DNA of 15,797 nt, taken from NCBI GenBank assembly GCA_964586775.1, contig CAZPJD010000242.1, positions 1-15,797 of the forward strand, read 5' to 3'. A program made the translations under genes and the position numbers. Of this stretch, positions 7,709-14,161 are shown piece after piece (the stretch's first letter is position 1; each line of letters starts with the position of its first letter). The notes beneath the pieces were generated by a model that ran no database searches, was not told the origin of the DNA, and saw nothing but the letters and a program-made list of their open reading frames with translations. Source of the stretch: JADLEX01 sp964586775. GTDB lineage: Bacteria > Lernaellota > Lernaellaia > JACKCT01.

Positions 7709-8056
7709 TCAGGCGCCCCGCAGCATTGTGAGCGTCATCTGAAACCGCCGGCACGCGTGCAGCGCGTGCGGTACGCCCGAGGGCATGAGGATCATCTGCC
7801 CCGCGCGTACGCGCTGCGTTTCGCCCCCGATCGTGATGTCGCACTCGCCGTCGGTGATCTCGACCAGGGCGTCGAAGGGCGCGGTGTGCTCCGAGAGCCC
7901 CTCGCCCTCGTCGAACGCGAACACGGTGACGTTTCCCGCCGCATTCTTGTGGACGATGCGGCTCACCACCGCGCCGTCGGCGTAGAGAACCAGAGTCGCG
8001 CGGTCCACGGGCACACCCGGCGCGATGCGTCCGCGGTCGGGTTTCGCGTCGCTCAT
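7709..8056 (-). CDS. Small single-domain cupin protein
   Basis: A 115-residue protein with one conserved beta-barrel (cupin_2-like). The first motif is GEGLSEHTAPFDALVEITDGE with His57, the second is RAGQMILMPSGVPHALHA with His97. Together they could hold one metal, though the first motif has fewer histidines than the classical set. Function in such stand-alone cupins ranges from sugar binding to oxygenase or regulatory roles, so none is claimed. The start at 8056 is chosen because AAGGGAGA lies seven bases upstream and overlaps the end of the previous gene; the longer reading frame into the dehydrogenase gene has no such site. The stop of the dehydrogenase and this ATG are one base apart, so the two are almost certainly translated together. 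Confidence 0.85.
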   Translation of the reverse strand: MSDAKPDRGRIAPGVPVDRATLVLYADGAVVSRIVHKNAAGNVTVFAFDEGEGLSEHTAPFDALVEITDGECDITIGGETQRVRAGQMILMPSGVPHALHACRRFQMTLTMLRGA

Positions 8057-8057
8057 A

Positions 8058-9095
8058 TCAATCTCCCTTCGCGCCCCTGGCGATGGCGGCGTGAAACGCG
8101 GCCACCAGCGCACGCGCCCTTTGCTCGTCCATGCCACGATGGTGGTAAACACCATACAGGAGCTGCGTCTCTTCGCGAAGATACGCGGGAAGTGCCACGA
8201 GCGTTCGCACGATCTCGTCGTCGGTCACCCCCACCTGCTCGGGTCGATACGCCACCCGAACCGAATCCAAGAAATGGATGATCCGGTCGATCGGCTGTTC
8301 CTGATACAGCGCTGTCAGCAGCACGGCGAGGGCGATCAGTTCTCCGTGAATGAAGTGTCGCCGCGTGATCGATTCCAGGCAATACGCGAAGTAATGCTCC
8401 GATCCTTCTTCGGGGCGGCTGTTGCCGTTGAGCTCGCAAAGGCACACCTCCGCGACATAGAGATCGGCGAGAAGGCGGATTCCAGCCTCGTTGCACTCGC
8501 GGATGTCGTCGGCCGCATTCATCATCCGATCGAGCAGCTCGCGCGATTCGTCGGCCAATGTGGGGTCGAAACGTTCGCCGATTTCGCGCTCGGCGAGCCG
8601 CCAGTCCGACAACGCGGTGTGAATCGACAGGATGTCGCCGATGCCCGCGCGATTGAGCGATTTCGGCGCCCGCTCGATCAGGTCGAAGTCGACGAGCAGG
8701 TGGCGCGGATACACCTCGCCCACATAACGCACCCGATGATCGACGCGCACGCCCACCGCCTTGGTGAACGCGGCATCGACGGACAAAATCGACGGCACGA
8801 GCACGAGTTCGGCACCCGTGCGCCACGCGTACATCTTCGCGGCGTCGCATGCCGAACCGCCGCCGATGCCGAAGACGGCCCCCGCGCGCGCGGTGCGTTC
8901 GATGCGTCGCTCCAGATCGCTTTGCTCCATCGTATCCGGCACCACGATCTCGGCCGGAGGGCGCGAGAACGCGGGTTTAACGAGGCCCCACGCCTCCGGC
9001 GCGCAAAACACCACGCAGTCGTCTTTGAGATCGCTCTCGACGGTTGCGAGCAGGTTTCGCCCGTAATCGGGAAGGGCTTGTCGGGGTGCGGCCAT
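8058..9095 (-). CDS. Iron-containing alcohol dehydrogenase family, glycerol-1-phosphate dehydrogenase-like (AraM/EgsA)
   Basis: A 345-residue NAD(P)-dependent, metal-binding dehydrogenase. GIGGGSACDAAK (76-87) is the dinucleotide-binding glycine-rich loop. NRAGIGDILSIHTALSDW (148-165), with metal ligand Asp154, GSEHYFAYCLE (231-241), with His234, and HFIHGELIAL (247-256), with His250, resemble the AraM/EgsA branch, which reduces dihydroxyacetone phosphate to sn-glycerol 1-phosphate. The block usually reading PTxxSHDGIAS is PSILSVDAAFTKA here, so the substrate could differ (glycerol, a sugar phosphate, or dehydroquinate-like). The ATG at 9095 has GAGGCG seven bases before it and starts where homology begins; the open frame continues upstream without coding character. 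It forms a two-gene unit with the cupin. In archaea this enzyme sets the glycerol stereochemistry of membrane lipids; a lipid role here is only a possibility. Confidence 0.78.
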   Translation of the reverse strand: MAAPRQALPDYGRNLLATVESDLKDDCVVFCAPEAWGLVKPAFSRPPAEIVVPDTMEQSDLERRIERTARAGAVFGIGGGSACDAAKMYAWRTGAELVLVPSILSVDAAFTKAVGVRVDHRVRYVGEVYPRHLLVDFDLIERAPKSLNRAGIGDILSIHTALSDWRLAEREIGERFDPTLADESRELLDRMMNAADDIRECNEAGIRLLADLYVAEVCLCELNGNSRPEEGSEHYFAYCLESITRRHFIHGELIALAVLLTALYQEQPIDRIIHFLDSVRVAYRPEQVGVTDDEIVRTLVALPAYLREETQLLYGVYHHRGMDEQRARALVAAFHAAIARGAKGD

Positions 9096-9343
9096 GGTTC
9101 GCCTCGGGATTGGCGCGGGGTGATGCCCGGCTCGATCCCGTTTAGCGCGAAATGGCACGATCTGCCAGTTCTTCCATACCGCGGAGCGCCCCCCGGTCGT
9201 CGCCCGATTCGTGCGTGTCATCAGCGTGAGAAATTCGTGTCCGATGCGCAACAATCGGGCGGGCTCGTGAGGGATGCACCCATCCAAAGGGAAGTGCGGT
9301 AGACTGAAACCGACATGCGGTTTCATTCCTAGGGGAGCTTCTG
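9096..9343. other. Divergent intergenic region (248 bp)
   Basis: The largest gap in the window, between the dehydrogenase (minus) and the beta-propeller lipoprotein (plus). It holds a perfect 8-bp inverted repeat at 9305-9325, and AGGGGAGC at 9331-9338 as the ribosome binding site of the plus-strand gene. TAGACT (9300-9305) is a weak -10 candidate without a good -35. The reading frames across the gap look like run-on from the neighbouring genes and show no recognisable protein. Confidence 0.5.
9305..9325. promoter_or_regulatory. Perfect 8-bp inverted repeat upstream of propeller/phosphoesterase gene
   Basis: TGAAACCG, a five-base spacer ACATG, and CGGTTTCA form a perfect palindrome that ends 18 bases before the ATG at 9344. 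It may be an operator for a dimeric regulator or a hairpin in the leader that sits just in front of the ribosome binding site. It is not followed by a T tract. Confidence 0.5.
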
Positions 9344-11959
9344 ATGACATTGTCGGCAAGTTGGCGTCGCACGTTCGGAGTACTCGCCTGCGTCGCGCTA
9401 TTGGCGTCATGTTCGGCCGGCGACGATGACGACGCGGCGGGTCAGGACGGGACCGGTGACGACGACGCGATCGACGATGATGGTTCGCCCCTTGACGACG
9501 ACTCCTCCTTTCCGTGCGCCAACGACGACGCCTGCCCGGTCGAGCAGGTATGCCGAGACGGGGCGTGTCGCGATCCCATCTATCCGGGAATCAACCCGAT
9601 CGCTTACCGACAGGTCACCGCCGACGACCCCGATGAAAACATGATCGTCAACGGCCGCCTGATCCGTCCCGCCGGCGACAGCGTGCGTCTCGGAACCTTT
9701 CCCACGCGAATGGCGATCCATCCGGGTGGCGATGTGATTGCGGTGAACGAGAACGGTTTCGGCACGGTCACGGACCCGGACGACTGGGAGGCGAAGCGCC
9801 ACATGCTGCGCATCCTCGATGCCGAAACCCTCGACGTGCTTCGCACGATCCCCATGCCGGGCCGTTCGATGTACATCGGACTGCGTTACTCGTCGAACGG
9901 CGCCCGCCTCTATGTTTCCGGCGGACAGGATGAGTCCATCCACGTCTTCGACACGACCGATCCGACCGACCCGGCATTCGAGCGCAGTATCGCCGCGCCC
10001 GGGTGCTACACAGCCGATATGGCGATCGACGAAGTCGAGAACATCCTTTACGTCAGTTGCGATCCGACATCGCAGGTGATGACCTTGGACTTGGACACGG
10101 ACCTCGTCCTGAGCACCCGGGCGATGGGACTGCGTCCATATATGCTCGCATTGAGCCCGGACCGCTCGCGCCTGTTCATCAGCAACTGGGCATCCATTCA
10201 TCAGAAGTCGGTGGGCGATCCCGTACACGTGATCGACACGGCCAGCGGCGAGTTGATCGATTCGGTCCACGTCGGCCTCGGACCCGAAGGGATGGTGTTC
10301 TCGGCGGACGGCCAGAGCCTTTACGTCGTGTGCAACCGCTCGGATGAGATCGCGGAGATCGACATCGCGTCGCTCCAGGTTTTACGGAAGATCCCCCTGC
10401 ATGACGGGGCGGAAGCCCTGACGGGGCTCTCTCCCACCTTCGCCGTGCTGGCGCCGGACGGCCATACGCTCTACGTGGCGGGCGCCGGCGAGAATCAGAT
10501 CACGGTTGTCGATCTGGTCGCGGGCGAGGTGGCCGGACGCATCCCGACCGAGTGGTATCCACTGGACGTCGCCCTGTCGTCGAACGGCGAAACGATCTAC
10601 GTGCTCAACGGCAAGGGTCGCGGCGATGGTCCGACGGACTACGAGGGCGAGGGCTTCCCCTCCGAGGACCGGGGCCAGGTGGGTCGCCAGCTCTTCGGTT
10701 CGATCTTTCGGATCGATACGCCCGACGGCGTGGAATTGGATGACTACACGCGGATCGTGGAGGAGAACAACACGCGCCAGTCGCTCTACTTCGACTTCAC
10801 ACAGGGAAACGACACGCCGGTCCCATCGCCCGGCGAGCAGCGCGAATCGCCGATCAAGCACGTGTTCCTGATTCTCAAAGAGAACTTCTCTTTCGATTGC
10901 GCGTATGGAGATTTCGAGCCGGTCAACGGCCGCGCCGACTACACGCTGTGGGACGAGACGATCGTGCCCAATCAACGCAAGCTCGCCCGCGAGTTCACGA
11001 TTCTCGACAACTTCTACGCCGATGCGGAGAGCTCGGTGGACGGACATCAGTGGGCCGTGGCGGGCATCGAACCCGATTTCATGGAGAAGAGCTGGGTGCT
11101 CAACTACGCGGGCTACGGTGTGCCGTCTTCCGTCGCGAGTCTGTCGCCCGGCGCGATGCCCGAGTCGTTGCTCTTCCTGCCGCATTTGATCGAGCACGGA
11201 TTCTTCATCCGCGCTTACGGGGGATTCGACAATTTCGGGTTGCAATCGGTGAACCGGTATCGGCAAAACATCGCCCTTTGGTATCCCCAATTCATCACGC
11301 AGAATTTCAAGGACGAAGACCGGGCGCGCATCTTCGTCAAGGAGTTCGAGTCGCGCGTCGAGAGCGGAACGGTTCCAACGTTGTCGTTCATCTATCTTCC
11401 CAACAACCACGCGTTCGGACTGTCGATCGGAGACCTCACGCCGCAAAGCTGGATCGCCGACAACGACGTCGCGGTGGGGATGGTGGTGGACGCGATCTCG
11501 AAGAGCCCCGTCTGGCGCCAGAGCCTGATCATCGTCTTCGAGGACGACTCCCAACACGGCTTCGACCACGTCGATCAGCATCGCGCGCCGGTGCTCGCCA
11601 TCGGCCCGTGGGTGAAGCGGGGGTACGTCTCCAGCGTCGCCTACAGCATGCCGAACATTCACAAGACGGTGGAACTGATTTTGGGCGTCGGACCGATGCA
11701 CCGCTTCGACGGTTTGGCGACCGGCATGTATGACCTGTTCGCGGCCAAGAAGGACATCACGCCGTTCGACCACGTCGAACGCCAATACCCCGACACGGTC
11801 TTCGAGGGCCCGAAAAGCGCTTTGACGGACCTTTCGGCGCAGCTCGACTGGGCGGACATCGATCGAAATCCGCAAGCCGCGGAATTGTATTGGCGATATG
11901 TCCGCGGGACCGATCCTCCGGCGCGTAAGCCGACATTCCGCATCGTGGACGACGACTAA
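9344..11959 (+). CDS. Lipoprotein with YncE-like beta-propeller fused to alkaline-phosphatase-superfamily phosphoesterase
   Basis: An 871-residue surface or periplasmic lipoprotein. A signal peptide ends in LLASC with lipidated Cys23; a DDD-rich linker follows (27-55), then a four-cysteine module (Cys58, 64, 70, 75; form CxnDDACPxxQVCxxGxC) resembling those in myxobacterial surface proteins. Residues of about 100-430 carry YVTN/YncE-type beta-propeller repeats (for example ARLYVSGGQDESIHVFDTTD, HTLYVAGAGENQITVVDL). From about 500, HVFLILKENFSFDCAYGDF (with Glu513) opens a phosphoesterase domain related to acid phosphatase/phospholipase C; DNFYADAESSVDGHQWAVAG and EDDSQHGFDHVDQHRAPV (733-750) supply the metal-binding Asp and His residues. 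The combined architecture is known in bacteria, usually annotated as bifunctional YncE/alkaline phosphatase; the substrate is unknown. The ATG has a strong AGGGGAGC site. The stop overlaps that of the next, convergent gene. Confidence 0.9.
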   Translation: MTLSASWRRTFGVLACVALLASCSAGDDDDAAGQDGTGDDDAIDDDGSPLDDDSSFPCANDDACPVEQVCRDGACRDPIYPGINPIAYRQVTADDPDENMIVNGRLIRPAGDSVRLGTFPTRMAIHPGGDVIAVNENGFGTVTDPDDWEAKRHMLRILDAETLDVLRTIPMPGRSMYIGLRYSSNGARLYVSGGQDESIHVFDTTDPTDPAFERSIAAPGCYTADMAIDEVENILYVSCDPTSQVMTLDLDTDLVLSTRAMGLRPYMLALSPDRSRLFISNWASIHQKSVGDPVHVIDTASGELIDSVHVGLGPEGMVFSADGQSLYVVCNRSDEIAEIDIASLQVLRKIPLHDGAEALTGLSPTFAVLAPDGHTLYVAGAGENQITVVDLVAGEVAGRIPTEWYPLDVALSSNGETIYVLNGKGRGDGPTDYEGEGFPSEDRGQVGRQLFGSIFRIDTPDGVELDDYTRIVEENNTRQSLYFDFTQGNDTPVPSPGEQRESPIKHVFLILKENFSFDCAYGDFEPVNGRADYTLWDETIVPNQRKLAREFTILDNFYADAESSVDGHQWAVAGIEPDFMEKSWVLNYAGYGVPSSVASLSPGAMPESLLFLPHLIEHGFFIRAYGGFDNFGLQSVNRYRQNIALWYPQFITQNFKDEDRARIFVKEFESRVESGTVPTLSFIYLPNNHAFGLSIGDLTPQSWIADNDVAVGMVVDAISKSPVWRQSLIIVFEDDSQHGFDHVDQHRAPVLAIGPWVKRGYVSSVAYSMPNIHKTVELILGVGPMHRFDGLATGMYDLFAAKKDITPFDHVERQYPDTVFEGPKSALTDLSAQLDWADIDRNPQAAELYWRYVRGTDPPARKPTFRIVDDD

Positions 11960-12513
11960 ATCGAGGGTTTCTGACGAAAACCGTCCCCGAACTTCGCGCG
12001 CAGGAACCGTTCCTCGACCCGAATGCGCCACGTGATCGCGGCGGCGAGCCCGACTAGCGTCGCCCATGTCCACGTGAGACGAAACGCGAGGATCAAGCCG
12101 AGGGCCACGGCCAGGTTCCCCCAGTAGATCGGGTGGCGAACGTACGCGTAAGGACCCGTGCGTACGATCGCCTGATCCGGCCGGTCGTTTTGCGCGGTGG
12201 GTGCGTAGTTCTTGCCCAGGTGCCGTTTCGCCCAGAAGGTCCACGCGAACGCGGCGACGACGAGCGCCTCGCCGAGGTGCGTGTCGATGCCGCGAGGAAG
12301 CGAGTTCATCCGCGAAATTTCGGTCAGCATAGCGGCGAGAAAGATCGAGAACGCGACGAGGATCGCCCAGTAGGTGGGGTCGCGTGGAGGCGGTTCGGCT
12401 AGGCCGCGCGCGCCGCGCATGAACAACACCGTTCGAAAGTGCAGTACGATCGCGAGCGCGGCGATGACGGCGAGGATTTTGGCGAACGCGATCATGCCGG
12501 AGTCCGTCACCAT
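11956..12513 (-). CDS. Isoprenylcysteine carboxyl methyltransferase (ICMT)/PEMT-like membrane protein
   Basis: A 185-residue integral membrane protein with about five hydrophobic segments (roughly 7-26, 48-64, 80-96, 129-145, 147-163). RTGPYAYVRHPIYWG (118-132) and RVEERFLRAKFGDGF (165-179) are the two S-adenosylmethionine-site motifs of the ICMT/PEMT superfamily; compare GPYxxxRHPxYxG and the EExxLxxxFGxxY pattern of methyltransferases in bacteria. Bacterial members methylate small molecules, lipids or thiols and only rarely prenylated proteins, so no substrate is given. The last Tyr of the second motif is Phe here. The ATG at 12513 has no clear ribosome binding site; an ATG at 12495 would still keep the first membrane segment. 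Its TAG stop overlaps the TAA of the upstream-strand gene by sharing bases at 11957-11958. It diverges from the kinase operon. Confidence 0.85.
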   Translation of the reverse strand: MVTDSGMIAFAKILAVIAALAIVLHFRTVLFMRGARGLAEPPPRDPTYWAILVAFSIFLAAMLTEISRMNSLPRGIDTHLGEALVVAAFAWTFWAKRHLGKNYAPTAQNDRPDQAIVRTGPYAYVRHPIYWGNLAVALGLILAFRLTWTWATLVGLAAAITWRIRVEERFLRAKFGDGFRQKPSI

Positions 12514-12570
12514 TCTGTCACGGGGGTTGAAGGAAAACGGCGAGGGCGTCGGGAAATCCGCGAGCCGCGA

Positions 12571-12599
12571 TTGTCACCCCGCTCCGCGTTGTCTATAAC
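12571..12599 (+). promoter_or_regulatory. Sigma70-like promoter of the kinase-ppx operon
   Basis: TTGTCA (12571-12576) and TATAAC (12594-12599) are separated by exactly 17 bases, each matching the consensus at five of six positions. Transcription would begin near 12606, giving a leader of about 22 bases before the ATG at 12628. This is the clearest promoter in the window. Confidence 0.75.
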
Positions 12600-12627
12600 G
12601 GCGGTCGAATCCGCGCAAGGAATACGC

Positions 12628-13395
12628 ATGGCGACCCGGCCCAAAAACACGACCGGCTCATCGACACCGTTCACCGCGCGACCCTACCCGGGCGCGCTGA
12701 TCGTCGTCGAGGGCATCGACGGCTCGGGCAAGAGCACGCAGCTCTATCTTCTCAAGCGGTGGCTCGAAATCGGCGGCTACAAGGTACATTTCACCGAGTG
12801 GAATTCGTCGCCGCTCGTCAAAGCGTCGACCAGGCGGGCGAAGAAACGCCAAGCGCTCACGCCCACCACGTTTTCGCTTCTCCACGCGGCGGATCTCGCC
12901 GACCGCGTCGAGCGCCAGATCCTGCCGTTGCTGCGCGGCGGCTATCTCGTGCTCGCCGACCGCTACATCTACACCGCGTTCGCGCGCGACGTCGCCCGCG
13001 GCTGCCACGACGATTGGGTGCGCAACCTCTACCGCTTCGCGCCGATCCCCGATCTCACGCTGTACTATCGCGCGCCGCTCGACGTTTCGCTCGGGCGCAT
13101 CCTCTCGGGTAGGCCGCAACTCAAGTACTACGAGGCAGGTCTCGACCTCGGTCTCTCCACCGATCCCGCCGAGAGCTTCCGGCTCTTTCAGGCCCGCATC
13201 ATGGATCAGTACGACGCGATGGTGGAGACGGACCGCTTCGTGCGCATCGACGCCGAGCGTCCCGTCAACGAGTTGCAGGAAGTCACGCGAAAAATCGTGA
13301 CGGACCGCATCCGTCTCGACGCGTTTCGCGCCAAACCCGCGCGCGCCAAACCCGCGCGCGCCAAGTCCGCGCAACCCAAAAAGACGGGGGCGTGA
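12628..13395 (+). CDS. Thymidylate kinase-fold protein, first of a paralogous pair
   Basis: A 255-residue P-loop kinase of the thymidylate kinase family. VVEGIDGSGKSTQ (26-38) is an intact Walker A motif with Lys35, and VLADRYIYTAFARDVARG carries the DRY motif (111-113) of the family. The region that reads TREPGGT in real dTMP kinases, and holds the substrate phosphate, is FTEWNSSPLV here, and the usual LID region is replaced by LKYYEAGLDLGLSTD. It is therefore unlikely to be the housekeeping Tmk, and its substrate is unknown. The C-terminus is a basic low-complexity tail (AKPAR repeats, about residues 234-255). The ATG has AAGGA seven bases upstream, directly after a strong promoter. The next gene, its paralogue, starts one base after the stop codon. 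Confidence 0.85.
   Translation: MATRPKNTTGSSTPFTARPYPGALIVVEGIDGSGKSTQLYLLKRWLEIGGYKVHFTEWNSSPLVKASTRRAKKRQALTPTTFSLLHAADLADRVERQILPLLRGGYLVLADRYIYTAFARDVARGCHDDWVRNLYRFAPIPDLTLYYRAPLDVSLGRILSGRPQLKYYEAGLDLGLSTDPAESFRLFQARIMDQYDAMVETDRFVRIDAERPVNELQEVTRKIVTDRIRLDAFRAKPARAKPARAKSAQPKKTGA
13331..13375 (+). repeat. Three 15-bp tandem repeats in the kinase C-terminal tail
   Basis: Units at 13331-13345 and 13346-13360 are identical (CCAAACCCGCGCGCG); the third at 13361-13375 is degenerate (CCAAGTCCGCGCAAC). In frame they give the basic AKPAR-AKPAR-AKSAQ tail. The exact identity of two copies suggests recent slippage. Confidence 0.85.
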
Positions 13396-13396
13396 G

Positions 13397-14161
13397 ATGA
13401 CGGCCAAAAAGGAGAGTTCCGAGACGACGTCTCTGCGTTTCTTCGGGCGTCCGCTGCCCGGATTCGAGCCGGGCGAGTGCCCCGGCAAGCTGATCGTGCT
13501 CGAGGGCACCGACGGCTCGGGCCGATCGACGCAGATCGCGCTGCTGACGGAGTGGCTCGAATCGCGCGGCTTCGCGGTGCAAACCATGGGTCTGCGCCGC
13601 TCGCTCCTGCTCGCCGACAACATCGACGACCTCATCGCGCACAATGTCATCACGCGCACCACGTTGGCGCTGATGTACGCGACGGATTTTTACGACTCAC
13701 TGGAAAACGTCATCATCCCGGGTCTGAGGGCGGGATCGGTGCTGCTGGCTGATCGCTACGTGTACACGCTCATCGCGCGGGCGGTGGTGCGCGGGATGGA
13801 TCGGGCGTTCGTGGAAAAAATCTATGAGCATGCGCTCGTGCCCGATCTGACCTTCCGGTTGGAGCTTCCGCCGCAGGTGGCGTTCGAGCGCGAATTCCGA
13901 AAGGCGCAGGCGATCAGCTATTGGGAGAGCGGCCGCGACATGAACCTCGCGCCGGATCTGTACGACTCGTTCATCAAATACCAAACCTTGGTCAAGACGC
14001 AGTTCGACCGTATGGAGAAGCGGTACGAGTTTGTGAACATCGCGGCCGACGCCAGCATCGCGCAGGTGAACCTGCAACTGCGTCGGCGGATCGCGACGCT
14101 GCTCGGCATCCGCGGCACCGCGTTCCGGCCGTCCGGCGCGCTGGCGCACTTGCTGCGTTGA
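13397..14161 (+). CDS. Thymidylate kinase-like protein with Arg in place of Walker A Lys
   Basis: A 254-residue paralogue of the preceding protein. The alignment is clear by eye: WLExxGxxV, LLADRYVYTLIARAVVRG (DRY at 119-121) against LVLADRYIYTAFARDVARG, and YWESGRDMNLAPD against YYEAGLDLGLSTD. The Walker A motif reads EGTDGSGRSTQ (36-46): the invariant lysine is Arg43, coded by CGA at 13523-13525, a plain substitution without any frameshift. TREPGGT is absent too. Either the protein has lost catalysis and acts as a regulatory or structural partner of its neighbour, or Arg replaces Lys in this subfamily. The start is one base after the previous stop, with a GGGGG run upstream. The stop overlaps the start of ppx in a TTGA. 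The pair probably forms a heterodimer, which is inference. Confidence 0.85.
   Translation: MTAKKESSETTSLRFFGRPLPGFEPGECPGKLIVLEGTDGSGRSTQIALLTEWLESRGFAVQTMGLRRSLLLADNIDDLIAHNVITRTTLALMYATDFYDSLENVIIPGLRAGSVLLADRYVYTLIARAVVRGMDRAFVEKIYEHALVPDLTFRLELPPQVAFEREFRKAQAISYWESGRDMNLAPDLYDSFIKYQTLVKTQFDRMEKRYEFVNIAADASIAQVNLQLRRRIATLLGIRGTAFRPSGALAHLLR

Noticed and set aside
10382..12244. Long minus-strand open frame opposite the phosphoesterase gene
   Set aside because: Mirror frame of a well-supported gene, crosses the methyltransferase gene, no recognisable protein.
12586..12612. Divergent minus-strand promoter with TATAGA at 12592-12597 for the methyltransferase
   Set aside because: The possible TTGCGC box is only 15 bases away and matches poorly; the overlap with TATAAC is explained by the plus-strand promoter.
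13397..14161. Second kinase as a degenerate pseudogene
   Set aside because: Frame, length, start, stop and other motifs are intact; only the P-loop lysine differs, by a plain codon change.
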